Below are positions 1-7,199 of a DNA stretch of 46,436 bases, piece by piece. The DNA is from Erysipelotrichaceae bacterium. Lineage in GTDB: Bacteria > Bacillota_I > Bacilli_A > RFN20 > CAG-449. The DNA is taken from NCBI GenBank assembly GCA_015059095.1, contig SVBA01000014.1, forward strand, positions 4,907-51,342, given 5' to 3'. Made by a program: the position numbers and the translations under genes. Below the pieces are notes generated by a model. The model made no database searches, was not told where the DNA came from, and was given only the letters and a program-made list of their open reading frames with translations. How positions within the stretch are numbered: the first letter of the stretch is position 1; each line of letters opens with the position of its first letter.

Positions 1-132
1 GGACTATTAACAATGCGTACATTAGGTAGAAATATGGCATTCTTAATTAAGTCAATTAAATTAGGAAAAGAAGAAATGTCTTTACCTGAAAAAGAACCAT
101 TTGTTGGAACAAATTTTATAAGAAAAGTTTAG
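1..132 (+). CDS. C-terminal end of a probable flavodoxin-like/NADPH-dependent FMN reductase family protein (partial)
   Basis: The first 43 codons in frame 1 are open and end in TAG; the start lies before the window. The tail begins with T-M-R-T-L-G-R-N-M-A and ends with P-E-K-E-P ... T-N-F-I-R. This resembles from memory the C-termini of flavodoxin-fold iron-sulfur flavoprotein/FMN reductase proteins of Firmicutes. That match rests on a short stretch, so the family is tentative, but the reading frame is convincing because codon use matches the neighbours and the next gene follows at normal distance. Confidence 0.5.
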   Translation, partial: GLLTMRTLGRNMAFLIKSIKLGKEEMSLPEKEPFVGTNFIRKV

Positions 133-148
133 TTTTTCGCGAAAAACT
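131..148. repeat. 18-bp perfect palindrome between genes
   Basis: The sequence AGTTTTTCG followed at once by CGAAAAACT forms a perfect palindrome that overlaps the stop codon of the upstream gene. It could fold as a hairpin with a tight CGCG loop. No T-run follows it on the plus strand, so it is not a canonical terminator; attenuation or mRNA 3'-end protection is possible. Confidence 0.5.
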
Positions 149-167
149 AAGTAGTAAAGGTATTATT

Positions 168-1028
168 ATGAGTAAAAAAGTAAAAGGATTATTAATATTA
201 TTAGGAGTATATATTATTGCTTTAGGAGTAGGAATATTATACTTTAATTTATTTTTAAATAAGATGGATATTTATCTAAATATATTATTATGTAATGTAA
301 TAGGAACTATTATAGTTTGGGCAGGAGGAGTAATATTTAAAACTGCTTCTGTATATGATCCTTATTGGTCTATTCAAACTATATTGATCGGTTTAGGATT
401 AATGATTCATTATAATAATTTCAGTATAGGAAGTATTATCTTTTTAGTCACTATATTAATTTGGGCGATTAGATTGACATATAATTTTATTACTACGTTC
501 CATGATTTAACATATATTGATTGGAGATATAAACAGATTAAAGAAAAAACAGGTAAGTTATATCAACTTGTTAATTTATTAGGTATTTGTATGGTTCCTA
601 CTTTAATTGTTCATTTTGCTTCTATTCCATTCTATCATTATATTATTAATGATTATGAGTTTTCTTTATTAAGCTTAATTGGTGTAGGTATTATGTTACT
701 TGGAACGATTTTAGAATTAGTATCAGATATCAACATGCATAAATTTCAAAGAACAAGAACTTCTAAAGATCAAATTATTGATGTAGGATTATGGAAATAT
801 TCTAGACATCCAAATTATTTAGGTGAGATTTTATTTTGGTATGGAGTAGCTTTATTTACAATATTAAGTACTTTAAGTGGATGGCATCTTCTTATTGGTG
901 CGATTCTAAATACATTATTATTCTTATTTATTTCTATCCCATTAGCAGAAAATCATTTAGCATCTTATAAAGCTAATTATAGTGAATATAAGAAAAGAAC
1001 TAGAATGTTATTCCCTTTTAAAAAATAA
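168..1028 (+). CDS. DUF1295 / steroid 5-alpha-reductase-like integral membrane protein
   Basis: A 286-residue hydrophobic protein with about seven to eight predicted membrane spans. Near residue 207 it carries G-L-W-K-Y-S-R-H-P-N-Y-L-G-E, the signature of the DUF1295 family, which is related to 3-oxo-5-alpha-steroid 4-dehydrogenases and isoprenylcysteine methyltransferases. The C-terminal E-Y-K-x-R-T ending is also typical. The physiological substrate in bacteria is unknown; a reductase or methyltransferase acting on a membrane lipid is the usual guess. AAAGG precedes the ATG. A strong terminator follows, so it is probably transcribed alone or with the partial upstream gene. Confidence 0.8.
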   Translation: MSKKVKGLLILLGVYIIALGVGILYFNLFLNKMDIYLNILLCNVIGTIIVWAGGVIFKTASVYDPYWSIQTILIGLGLMIHYNNFSIGSIIFLVTILIWAIRLTYNFITTFHDLTYIDWRYKQIKEKTGKLYQLVNLLGICMVPTLIVHFASIPFYHYIINDYEFSLLSLIGVGIMLLGTILELVSDINMHKFQRTRTSKDQIIDVGLWKYSRHPNYLGEILFWYGVALFTILSTLSGWHLLIGAILNTLLFLFISIPLAENHLASYKANYSEYKKRTRMLFPFKK

Positions 1029-1034
1029 AAAATA

Positions 1035-1058
1035 TAGTTCCCTTTAGGGAACTATTTT
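1035..1058 (+). terminator. Rho-independent terminator after the DUF1295 gene
   Basis: An 8-bp stem (TAGTTCCC/GGGAACTA) with a TTTA loop is followed by a TTTT run, seven bases after the stop codon. Confidence 0.85.
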
Positions 1059-1117
1059 AATTTGTATATTTAATAAAAGTTATGTTTTATGATATATTAT
1101 AAGTAGAGGTGAGATAT

Positions 1118-1723
1118 ATGAAAAAACTTATAATTACAATTTCTAGAGAATTTGGTAGTGGAGGAAGAGAATTAGGCAAAAGAATTGCTGAAGCTTTGAA
1201 TATTGCTTACTATGATAAAGAAATATTATTAGAGATCGCTAAAAAGACTAAGTTAGCGTATGATTATATCGAACAGGTTGTAGAAAAAGAACCTATTGCA
1301 TATTATCCAATTACAATAGCACGTTCTATTAATTATTATGAAAATACATATGTTGATCATAATATCGTTATTTATACTGAACAGGCTAATGTTATTAAAG
1401 AACTAGCACATAAATCCAATTGTGTTATAGTTGGTAGATGTGCAGATTATATATTAAAAGATGAGAAGCCATTTAGAATACATGTATATTCTGATATGGA
1501 ATCGAAAATTAAAAGATGTAGAGAAAAAGGTGAAGTTGGTGAAAATCTAACAGACAAACAATTAATTAAACAAATTAAAAAGATTGATAATCGAAGAGCA
1601 AAATATTATGAATTCTATACTTCACAAAAATGGGGAGATAAATTAAATTACGATATTTGTATAAATACTTCTAATAAATCAATAAAAGAAGTGGTAGATA
1701 TGATATTAGAGGCCATAAAATAA
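1118..1723 (+). CDS. Cytidylate kinase-like family protein
   Basis: A 201-residue protein beginning M-K-K-L-I-I-T-I-S-R-E-F-G-S-G-G-R-E-L-G. The conserved I-S-R-E-F-G-S-G-G-R P-loop start and the later V-I-V-G-R-C-A-D-Y-I segment are typical of the cytidylate kinase-like family (Cytidylate_kin2), P-loop proteins common in Firmicutes whose in vivo substrate is mostly unproven; they are distinct from Cmk itself. The ATG at 1118 was chosen because AGAGGTGA sits six bases before it. An in-frame GTG at 1109 lies inside that ribosome binding site and is rejected. Single-gene unit ended by a bidirectional terminator. Confidence 0.85.
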   Translation: MKKLIITISREFGSGGRELGKRIAEALNIAYYDKEILLEIAKKTKLAYDYIEQVVEKEPIAYYPITIARSINYYENTYVDHNIVIYTEQANVIKELAHKSNCVIVGRCADYILKDEKPFRIHVYSDMESKIKRCREKGEVGENLTDKQLIKQIKKIDNRRAKYYEFYTSQKWGDKLNYDICINTSNKSIKEVVDMILEAIK

Positions 1724-1748
1724 AAAATAGTGTTTTAAACACTATTTT
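1724..1748. terminator. Bidirectional terminator between convergent genes
   Basis: An 11-bp perfect stem (AAAATAGTGTT/AACACTATTTT) with a three-base loop. A-run and T-run flanks on both sides let it serve the kinase-like gene and the convergent zinc-ribbon gene. The stop codon of the minus-strand gene lies within its right arm. Confidence 0.85.
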
Positions 1749-2167
1749 ATTTTGAGTTTAAATTCTTTTTGACACTTTGGACAAGTGACAGTGTGTTTTC
1801 CTTCTTTATTTGGAAGTCGCATTCTTTGTTTGCATTTTGGACATTTAGCGATAATCTTTAATGGATTAGTAGAATCTAGTACATATTTTGGTTCTTTCTT
1901 TTTAAATTTAAAAAAGTTAATGAATTTTAAATAAGCATTATTTTCTCTTTGACGATTATAAAATCTAGTAGAGAAGATTCTGAATATACAATAAATGATA
2001 CATAGGATGCCGCCTCCTAATACATACCATCTATATGGAGTAGGGATAACGATGCATACACAACATAATATTACTCCTAACCAAAAGAATAGTTTTGCTA
2101 AATCATCTAATCCATTTCTATTTTTCATGAAATTTCTAATCATTTCTTCTTGTTGTCTTTGATCCAT
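1742..2167 (-). CDS. Small membrane protein with a C-terminal zinc ribbon
   Basis: A 141-residue protein. A charged N-terminus is followed by two membrane helices (roughly residues 24-66), a basic linker, and a C-terminal C-P-K-C ... C-P-K-C knuckle pair like the MJ0042-type zinc ribbon. The ribbon would face the cytoplasm if the basic segments obey the positive-inside rule. Function is unknown. The ATG whose complement ends at 2167 has GGTGG six bases upstream. An in-frame GTG nine bases further upstream falls inside that ribosome binding site and is not used here. Confidence 0.7.
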   Translation of the reverse strand: MDQRQQEEMIRNFMKNRNGLDDLAKLFFWLGVILCCVCIVIPTPYRWYVLGGGILCIIYCIFRIFSTRFYNRQRENNAYLKFINFFKFKKKEPKYVLDSTNPLKIIAKCPKCKQRMRLPNKEGKHTVTCPKCQKEFKLKIK

Positions 2168-2288
2168 ACTTTCCACCTACTTTTATATATGATTCTTATT
2201 AATCTTATACGATTAAAAATAATAATTCTATATAAAAGTTTTTATTATTCTTTTTATTTTATGGAAATACTATTTATTAGGTGATTTT

Positions 2289-2918
2289 ATGAATAAATGG
2301 TATCCAGTCATTATTAATACTATAGGCGCAGTTGTATCTTTGTTATTTTATACTTTTACTCATTTAGAAGATATTAATTCTTATGTAATCATTCAAATTG
2401 TTGTAGGTGCGATGATTCCTTTTTTATTAATTGTAATTACTGATTTATTAAAGATTAAATTTCCAACTATTTTTAATTACTTAATTGTTGGATTGATTGT
2501 ACTTGCTCTCTATCTAGGGAATGGTTTTTCTTTTTATTCTTTATTTTCTATTTATGATAAGTTTTTACATACATATTTTGGTTTTATTTGTTCTTTGATT
2601 ATGATTTGCGTATTAATTTATTATGGAGGAGAGAAATTACCTACACCTTTAATACTATTTGTTGTTTTCTTTTTTACTTTAGGATTAGGTGGATTATGGG
2701 AAATATTTGAATTTGTTTGTGATTTAGTTACTTCAGGAGATTCTTTAGGAATAGATAAATCTATAAATAATGGATTTCATCCTTGCACGGATATAATGGT
2801 AGATTTATTAGTCACTATGCTAGGAAATTTATTGTTTTATTTGGTACTACTTATTGATAAATTTAATAATTTTTCCTTATGTCATTTATTAATTGAAAAA
2901 TTAGATAAAGAAAAATAA
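2289..2918 (+). CDS. YjdF/DUF2238-like integral membrane protein
   Basis: A 209-residue protein with about six membrane spans. The motif order D-K-F-L-H-T-Y-F-G-F, then G-L-G-G-L-W-E-I-F-E-F near residue 135, then D-I-M-V-D-L-L near residue 168 matches the YjdF/DUF2238 membrane family. Its function is not established. AGGTGA precedes the ATG at good spacing. The start region is flanked by a 7-bp inverted repeat (2272-2278 and 2292-2298) that would place both the ribosome binding site and the ATG in a loop. It is followed 63 bases later by the metal transporter and may be co-transcribed with it. Confidence 0.7.
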   Translation: MNKWYPVIINTIGAVVSLLFYTFTHLEDINSYVIIQIVVGAMIPFLLIVITDLLKIKFPTIFNYLIVGLIVLALYLGNGFSFYSLFSIYDKFLHTYFGFICSLIMICVLIYYGGEKLPTPLILFVVFFFTLGLGGLWEIFEFVCDLVTSGDSLGIDKSINNGFHPCTDIMVDLLVTMLGNLLFYLVLLIDKFNNFSLCHLLIEKLDKEK

Positions 2919-2937
2919 CAAGTTAAACTTTACTAAC

Positions 2938-2971
2938 TCTATCTAAAAATATTAATATATCTTTAGATAGA
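2938..2971. promoter_or_regulatory. 10-bp perfect inverted repeat just before the ribosome binding site of the CDF transporter
   Basis: TCTATCTAAA (2938-2947) and TTTAGATAGA (2962-2971) are exact reverse complements separated by an A/T-only spacer of 14 bases apart from one C. The right arm abuts the AAGGTGG ribosome binding site. No T-run follows, so it is not an ordinary terminator. It could be an operator for a metal-responsive repressor or an RNA hairpin controlling initiation. Confidence 0.55.
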
Positions 2972-2981
2972 AGGTGGTATT

Positions 2982-4151
2982 ATGGTTAATTTTTTAGCAA
3001 AATTATTTATTAAAGATTACAAAAATGTAGAAAATGAAAAAGTAAGAGAAAATTATGGAACTCTTTCTGGAGTATTTGGGATTATTACTAATTTAATTTT
3101 AGTAGTTATTAAAGTAATAATTGGATTATTATCTGCATCTATTTCAATTATTGCAGATGCGATTAATAATCTTTCTGATATGGGAAGTTCTTTATTGACA
3201 ATTATTGGTTTTAAAATATCTTCTAAACCTGCGGATAAGGATCATCCTTATGGCCATCAAAGAGTTGAATATATAATTTCTTTAATTATCGCGATGATTA
3301 TTGCTTTTGTTGGACTTGAATTATTAACTACTTCAATTGATAAAATTATTAATCCAGATATTATTAAAGTAGAGGTTATTACTTTTATTATTTTAGGTGT
3401 TGCGATTGTTTTAAAAGGATTACAAGGATTATTCTATTTAAGTGCGTCTAAAAAAATTGATTCTTTATCTTTAAAAGCTTCTGCAAAAGATTCTATTAAT
3501 GACTGCATTTCTACTTCTGCAGTATTAATTGGTACAATTATTTCTAAAACTACGGGATATAATGTTGATGGTATTGTAGGTATTTTAGTTTCTGGATTTA
3601 TTATTTATTCTGCAATTATGTTAATTAAAGAAACAATGTCTCCTTTAATTGGAGAAAAACCGGATCCAGAATTAATTGAAAAAGTAACTAGAACAGTATT
3701 ATCTTATCCTAAAGTATTAGGTATTCATGATGTTATTACTCATCTTTATGGACCAAGTAAAGTATTTATTTCTTTACACGTAGAAATAGATGCAAAAGAT
3801 GATATATTAGTTTCTCATGATTTAATTGATAATATTGAACAAGAAGTAAAAAGAGATTTTGGAATCGAATTAGTTATTCATATGGATCCAGTAGAAACGG
3901 ATAATGAAGAACTCAATAAAGGTAGTAAAGTTGTTAGAGAAGTATTAAAAGAAATCGATCCAATTATTATGTTTCATGATTTTAGAATGGTAAAAGGTGA
4001 AACTCATACTAATTTCATTTTTGATGTACTCGTACCATTTCAATATAAATATAGTGATGAAGAATTAGTTGAATTAATTAAAAAAGAAGTTAGTAAGAGA
4101 GATGAAAAGTATCGCTGTGTTATTTTAGTGGATAAAGATTATGTTAGTTAA
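2982..4151 (+). CDS. Cation diffusion facilitator (CDF) family transporter, candidate Mn(II) exporter
   Basis: A 389-residue protein with the CDF layout: six membrane helices in the first ~215 residues, then a cytoplasmic ferredoxin-like domain with a further C-terminal extension. Helix 2 reads I-A-D-A-I-N-N-L-S-D (Asn62 and Asp66 as the metal pair), the helix 2-3 loop has D-H-P-Y-G-H, and helix 5 has K-D-S-I-N-D (Asp-x3-Asp). An Asn/Asp-Asp/Asp site rather than His-containing sites fits manganese CDFs such as MntE better than zinc exporters. Metal choice is inferred. An inverted repeat lies directly upstream and a terminator overlaps the stop. Confidence 0.85.
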   Translation: MVNFLAKLFIKDYKNVENEKVRENYGTLSGVFGIITNLILVVIKVIIGLLSASISIIADAINNLSDMGSSLLTIIGFKISSKPADKDHPYGHQRVEYIISLIIAMIIAFVGLELLTTSIDKIINPDIIKVEVITFIILGVAIVLKGLQGLFYLSASKKIDSLSLKASAKDSINDCISTSAVLIGTIISKTTGYNVDGIVGILVSGFIIYSAIMLIKETMSPLIGEKPDPELIEKVTRTVLSYPKVLGIHDVITHLYGPSKVFISLHVEIDAKDDILVSHDLIDNIEQEVKRDFGIELVIHMDPVETDNEELNKGSKVVREVLKEIDPIIMFHDFRMVKGETHTNFIFDVLVPFQYKYSDEELVELIKKEVSKRDEKYRCVILVDKDYVS

Positions 4152-4175
4152 GACGAAGAAATTCGTCTTTTATTT
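4150..4175 (+). terminator. Terminator after the CDF transporter
   Basis: An 8-bp stem (AAGACGAA/TTCGTCTT) with a GAAA loop is followed by a T-rich tail; the stem begins within the stop codon. Confidence 0.85.
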
Positions 4176-4181
4176 TTAAAG

Positions 4182-4187
4182 TATAAT
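4182..4187 (+). promoter_or_regulatory. -10 box of the DAP operon promoter
   Basis: TATAAT lies just downstream of the preceding terminator. No good -35 hexamer is visible at 16-18 bases. Transcription would begin near 4194, giving a leader of about 35 bases that contains the whole start-codon hairpin at 4204-4237. No lysine riboswitch fits in so short a leader. Confidence 0.5.
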
Positions 4188-4203
4188 ATTTTAATAAAAA
4201 TCA

Positions 4204-4237
4204 TATCTTCATAAGAGGTGATAATCTTATGAAGATA
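4204..4237 (+). promoter_or_regulatory. 13-bp hairpin enclosing the dapF ribosome binding site and start codon
   Basis: Positions 4204-4216 (TATCTTCATAAGA) and 4225-4237 (TCTTATGAAGATA) are exact reverse complements. The eight-base loop 4217-4224 is GGTGATAA. The ribosome binding site AGAGGTGA straddles the loop and the left arm, and the ATG of dapF (4229-4231) is buried in the right arm. As RNA this would hold the first start codon of the lysine/DAP operon in a stable stem. It could instead be a DNA operator. A perfect 13-bp match is very unlikely by chance. Confidence 0.75.
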
Positions 4238-5002
4238 GAAAAGTATCATGGATTAGGTAATAATTTTTTATTAACAGATTATAAAAAAGGAATTGATTAT
4301 AAAGAAGCCGCAAGAAAGTTATGTAATCAAAAAACTTCTATAGGTGGAGATGGATTAATTGTTGTAAAAAAAGAACCTTTAGAAATGTTAATCTATAATC
4401 AAGATGGAAGTGAAGCAATAATGTGCGGTAATGGAATAAGATGTTTTATTCATTATTGTTTTTATAATGGCCTATTAAATAAAAGAAGAGAAAATATTGA
4501 AGTACGAACTAAAAGTGGAATATACATAGTAAGCATTGTTTCTTTATTACCTTTTATTACTAGAGTAAGGTTTAAACGTAGTCTTATTAGAAAAGAAATA
4601 ATAGGGATATATAATGAAGAATATGAATCTTATTTTGTTAAAGTTGGTGTTAATCATAATGTAATTGTTAGAGATGAAAATAATAAGGAAAAAATTAATA
4701 AGCTGAAAAATGATTTTAATAAATATAGCGGATTTTGTGAAGAAACTAATATTAATATTGTAGAAAAAGTAAACGATAATACTATTAAAGTGGAGACTTA
4801 TGAAAGAGGCGTAGGCCTTACCTCTAATTGTGGAACAGGTAGTGTGGCATCTAGTCTAGTAACTAATTATTTGTTTGATTGTTTAAATAATATTAATGTA
4901 ATAAATGAATACGGGAAAATATCAATTTCTATATTAGGAAACTATGTTTATATGGAAGGACCTTCAGAAAGAATATGTTCTATAGAGGTGAATTATGATT
5001 AA
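4229..5002 (+). CDS. dapF: Diaminopimelate epimerase
   Basis: A 257-residue protein that interconverts LL- and meso-diaminopimelate in the cytoplasm, for cell wall and lysine synthesis. The two catalytic cysteines are visible in M-C-G-N-G-I-R-C (Cys66) and T-S-N-C-G-T-G (Cys201). The opening K-Y-H-G-L-G-N-N-F and the substrate motif E-R-G-V-G are also present. It is slightly short of the usual ~270-280 residues. It is the first gene of the operon, and its last eight bases overlap dapA. Its start codon lies in the 13-bp hairpin, so translation of the leading gene is probably regulated. Confidence 0.95.
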   Translation: MKIEKYHGLGNNFLLTDYKKGIDYKEAARKLCNQKTSIGGDGLIVVKKEPLEMLIYNQDGSEAIMCGNGIRCFIHYCFYNGLLNKRRENIEVRTKSGIYIVSIVSLLPFITRVRFKRSLIRKEIIGIYNEEYESYFVKVGVNHNVIVRDENNKEKINKLKNDFNKYSGFCEETNINIVEKVNDNTIKVETYERGVGLTSNCGTGSVASSLVTNYLFDCLNNINVINEYGKISISILGNYVYMEGPSERICSIEVNYD

Positions 5003-5867
5003 AGGAAGTATAGTAGCATTAGTGACTCCTTTTACTAATGATAATAAGGTTAATTATAGTAAGTTATATGAATTACTTGATTATCAAATTAATAATGGAA
5101 GTGATGGAATATTACTCTTTGGAACGACAGGAGAAGGTTCAACTTTAACTAAAAATGAAAAAGTAGAAATTGCTAAAAGGAGTATTGAATATGTAAAAAA
5201 TAGAATTCCTCTTATTTTAAATGCTGGATCTAATTCGACTCAAGAGGCAATTGAATTAGTAAAAGAATTATCATCTTTACAACCTTACGCTTTATTAGTA
5301 ATTAATCCTTATTATAATAAGGGGAATGATGAAGGTATCTTTAAACATTATCAAGAATTAAATAAAGTAAGTGAGGTTCCTATTATTATTTATAATGTTC
5401 CTTCTAGAACTGGAAAAGATATGTCTATTTCTTTAATAAAAAGAATAATGACTTTAGATAAAATAATAGGTATTAAAGAGGCGTCAAGCGATATAAATAA
5501 ATTAATTGAATTATCTAAAATACAAAATGAAAAGTTTTATTGGTATTCTGGAAATGATTATCGAGTTATTGAAGATATAAAATTAGGGAGTAAAGGTCTT
5601 ATTGGAGTAATGACAAACTCTCATCCTAAATTAGTAAAAGAAATGATAGATTGTACTTTCATTGAGGATTTTGAAAAGGCATATGATATATTTTTCAAAT
5701 TAGAAAATTATATTAAATCGTTATCTCTTGAAGTTAATCCTATTCCAATTAAAGAGGCTTTAAATATTTTAGGATATGATGTTGGTAATTTTAGATTACC
5801 TTTATATAATCTTGAAAATGAAAAAAGAGAAATATTAATAGATGCTTTAAAGGAGATAGAAGAATGA
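4995..5867 (+). CDS. dapA: 4-hydroxy-tetrahydrodipicolinate synthase
   Basis: A 290-residue TIM-barrel aldolase that condenses pyruvate with aspartate semialdehyde. Landmarks are L-F-G-T-T-G-E-G (Thr44/Thr45), Y-N-V-P-S-R-T-G (Tyr133, Arg138) and the Schiff-base lysine in G-I-K-E-A-S (Lys161). Length is normal. The ATG at 4995 follows AGAGGTGA inside the end of dapF, giving an eight-base overlap typical of translational coupling. It ends in TGA within the ATGA that starts dapB. Confidence 0.96.
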   Translation: MIKGSIVALVTPFTNDNKVNYSKLYELLDYQINNGSDGILLFGTTGEGSTLTKNEKVEIAKRSIEYVKNRIPLILNAGSNSTQEAIELVKELSSLQPYALLVINPYYNKGNDEGIFKHYQELNKVSEVPIIIYNVPSRTGKDMSISLIKRIMTLDKIIGIKEASSDINKLIELSKIQNEKFYWYSGNDYRVIEDIKLGSKGLIGVMTNSHPKLVKEMIDCTFIEDFEKAYDIFFKLENYIKSLSLEVNPIPIKEALNILGYDVGNFRLPLYNLENEKREILIDALKEIEE

Positions 5868-6526
5868 ACATTGCTATTTTTGGATATGGAAAAATGGGGA
5901 AGAGTTTAGAAAATCAATTAATAACGAAACATAATTTAATAATTGTTAGTCCAGAAACGAATACGAGTTTTGAAGATATAAAAGAAAATATAGATGTTAT
6001 TATTGATTTTTCTTCTCATGAAGTAATTAAAGATATTGAAGAGTATTTATTAAATAAGAAGTGTTCTTTAATAATAGGTACTACTGGATATAGTGATGAA
6101 GAAAATAAAATAATAAAAAGAATTAGTGAAAACCATGTTGTAATTAAATCTTCAAATTATTCAAAAGGAATGAATATATTTTTAGATTTAATATCTTTAT
6201 TTCAAAATTATGATTTATTAAATGAACAATTATTGATAAAAGAAATACATCATAAAAACAAAAAAGATGTTCCTAGCGGAACAGCTTTAATGATAAAAGA
6301 TGTATTAAATAAAGATATTAATATTGAATCAATTAGAAAAGATGAACACGTTGGTGAGCATCAAGTAATTGTTAGTTTAAATAATGAAAAAATAATTTTA
6401 ACTCATCAAGCTTATTCAAGAGATGTATTTGTGAGTGGGGTAATTGAGGTATTAGAAATAATTAATAATTTGGAAGTTGGATTATATTCTTTAGGAGATC
6501 TTAGTTTATGGAAAGAGAAAAAATGA
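5864..6526 (+). CDS. dapB: 4-hydroxy-tetrahydrodipicolinate reductase
   Basis: A 220-residue NAD(P)H-dependent reductase, near the short end for the family (about 225-270). It has the Rossmann start I-F-G-Y-G-K-M-G-K, the I-G-T-T-G-Y segment, S-N-Y-S-K-G-M-N, and the substrate motif E-I-H-H-K-N-K-K-D-V-P-S-G-T-A with the catalytic His-His and Lys. It shares an ATGA with the dapA stop, and its end overlaps dapH. Together with DapA it makes tetrahydrodipicolinate. Confidence 0.94.
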   Translation: MNIAIFGYGKMGKSLENQLITKHNLIIVSPETNTSFEDIKENIDVIIDFSSHEVIKDIEEYLLNKKCSLIIGTTGYSDEENKIIKRISENHVVIKSSNYSKGMNIFLDLISLFQNYDLLNEQLLIKEIHHKNKKDVPSGTALMIKDVLNKDINIESIRKDEHVGEHQVIVSLNNEKIILTHQAYSRDVFVSGVIEVLEIINNLEVGLYSLGDLSLWKEKK

Positions 6527-7197
6527 TTAGTTTGATTAAAAATAAAAATAAAACAACTTTAGTAAAGGCTTATATACAAGCGAAAGAAGATATTGTTTTC
6601 AAAGGAGTTAAACAATTCGGAGATAAATCTTTATATTTAGTAATTGGGGATTTTAATATTATTAAAAAGACAATAGATGATAATAAAAAAATAATTAAAG
6701 CTTTTCATATTGATATTATTAATCGAAACTCCAATCTTCCTTTATTAGATTATTCGAAAGTTAATGCACGTATAGAACCAGGTGCAATTATTAGAGAACA
6801 TGTAAAGATAAAAGATAATGCAATCATATTAATGGGGGCAGTTATTAATATAGGAGCAGAAATAGGTAGTAATACAATGATAGATATGAATGCAGTTATT
6901 GGAAGTAACGCTAAAATTGGAGATAATGTCCATATTGGTGCAGGAGCAGTAATTGCTGGTGTATTAGAACCTCCATCAAGTAAACCTACAATTATTGAAG
7001 ATAATGTTTTTATAGGAGCAAATGCAGTTATTTTAGAAGGTGTTAGAGTTTGCAAAGATTCTATTGTCGGAGCAGGTTCGATAGTAACTAAAGATGTTCC
7101 AAGTGGAGTGGTAGTGGTAGGAGTGCCTGCTAGAATAATAAAAAGGAGTATTAATATAGATAGTAATAAAATAAAAAAAGAAGGGGATTTACGCTAA
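6508..7197 (+). CDS. dapH: Tetrahydrodipicolinate N-acetyltransferase
   Basis: A 229-residue protein. An N-terminal helical/alpha-beta region is followed from about residue 85 by left-handed beta-helix hexapeptide repeats (many I-G-x-x-A, I-G-A-x-V turns) and the end G-V-V-V-V-G-V-P-A-R. It uses acetyl-CoA, which defines the acetylase branch of DAP synthesis. The ATG at 6508 was chosen because the N-terminal helix then lines up residue for residue with Bacillus DapH (M-x-x-x-E/K-x-I-S-x-I) and AGGAG lies upstream. An alternative ATG at 6523 sits in an ATGA overlap with dapB and cannot be excluded. Confidence 0.93.
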   Translation: MEREKMISLIKNKNKTTLVKAYIQAKEDIVFKGVKQFGDKSLYLVIGDFNIIKKTIDDNKKIIKAFHIDIINRNSNLPLLDYSKVNARIEPGAIIREHVKIKDNAIILMGAVINIGAEIGSNTMIDMNAVIGSNAKIGDNVHIGAGAVIAGVLEPPSSKPTIIEDNVFIGANAVILEGVRVCKDSIVGAGSIVTKDVPSGVVVVGVPARIIKRSINIDSNKIKKEGDLR

Positions 7198-7199
7198 AA

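Noticed and set aside
131-148. Palindrome as a terminator of the first partial gene
   Set aside because: No T-run follows on the plus strand; listed as a repeat instead.
4188-4228. Lysine riboswitch before the DAP operon
   Set aside because: The leader is only about 35 bases, far too short for the L-box fold, and contains only the single hairpin.
6750-7055. Minus-strand open frame opposite dapH
   Set aside because: It is the mirror of the hexapeptide-repeat region, has no ribosome binding site, and gives a low-complexity Ile/Pro/Ala protein.
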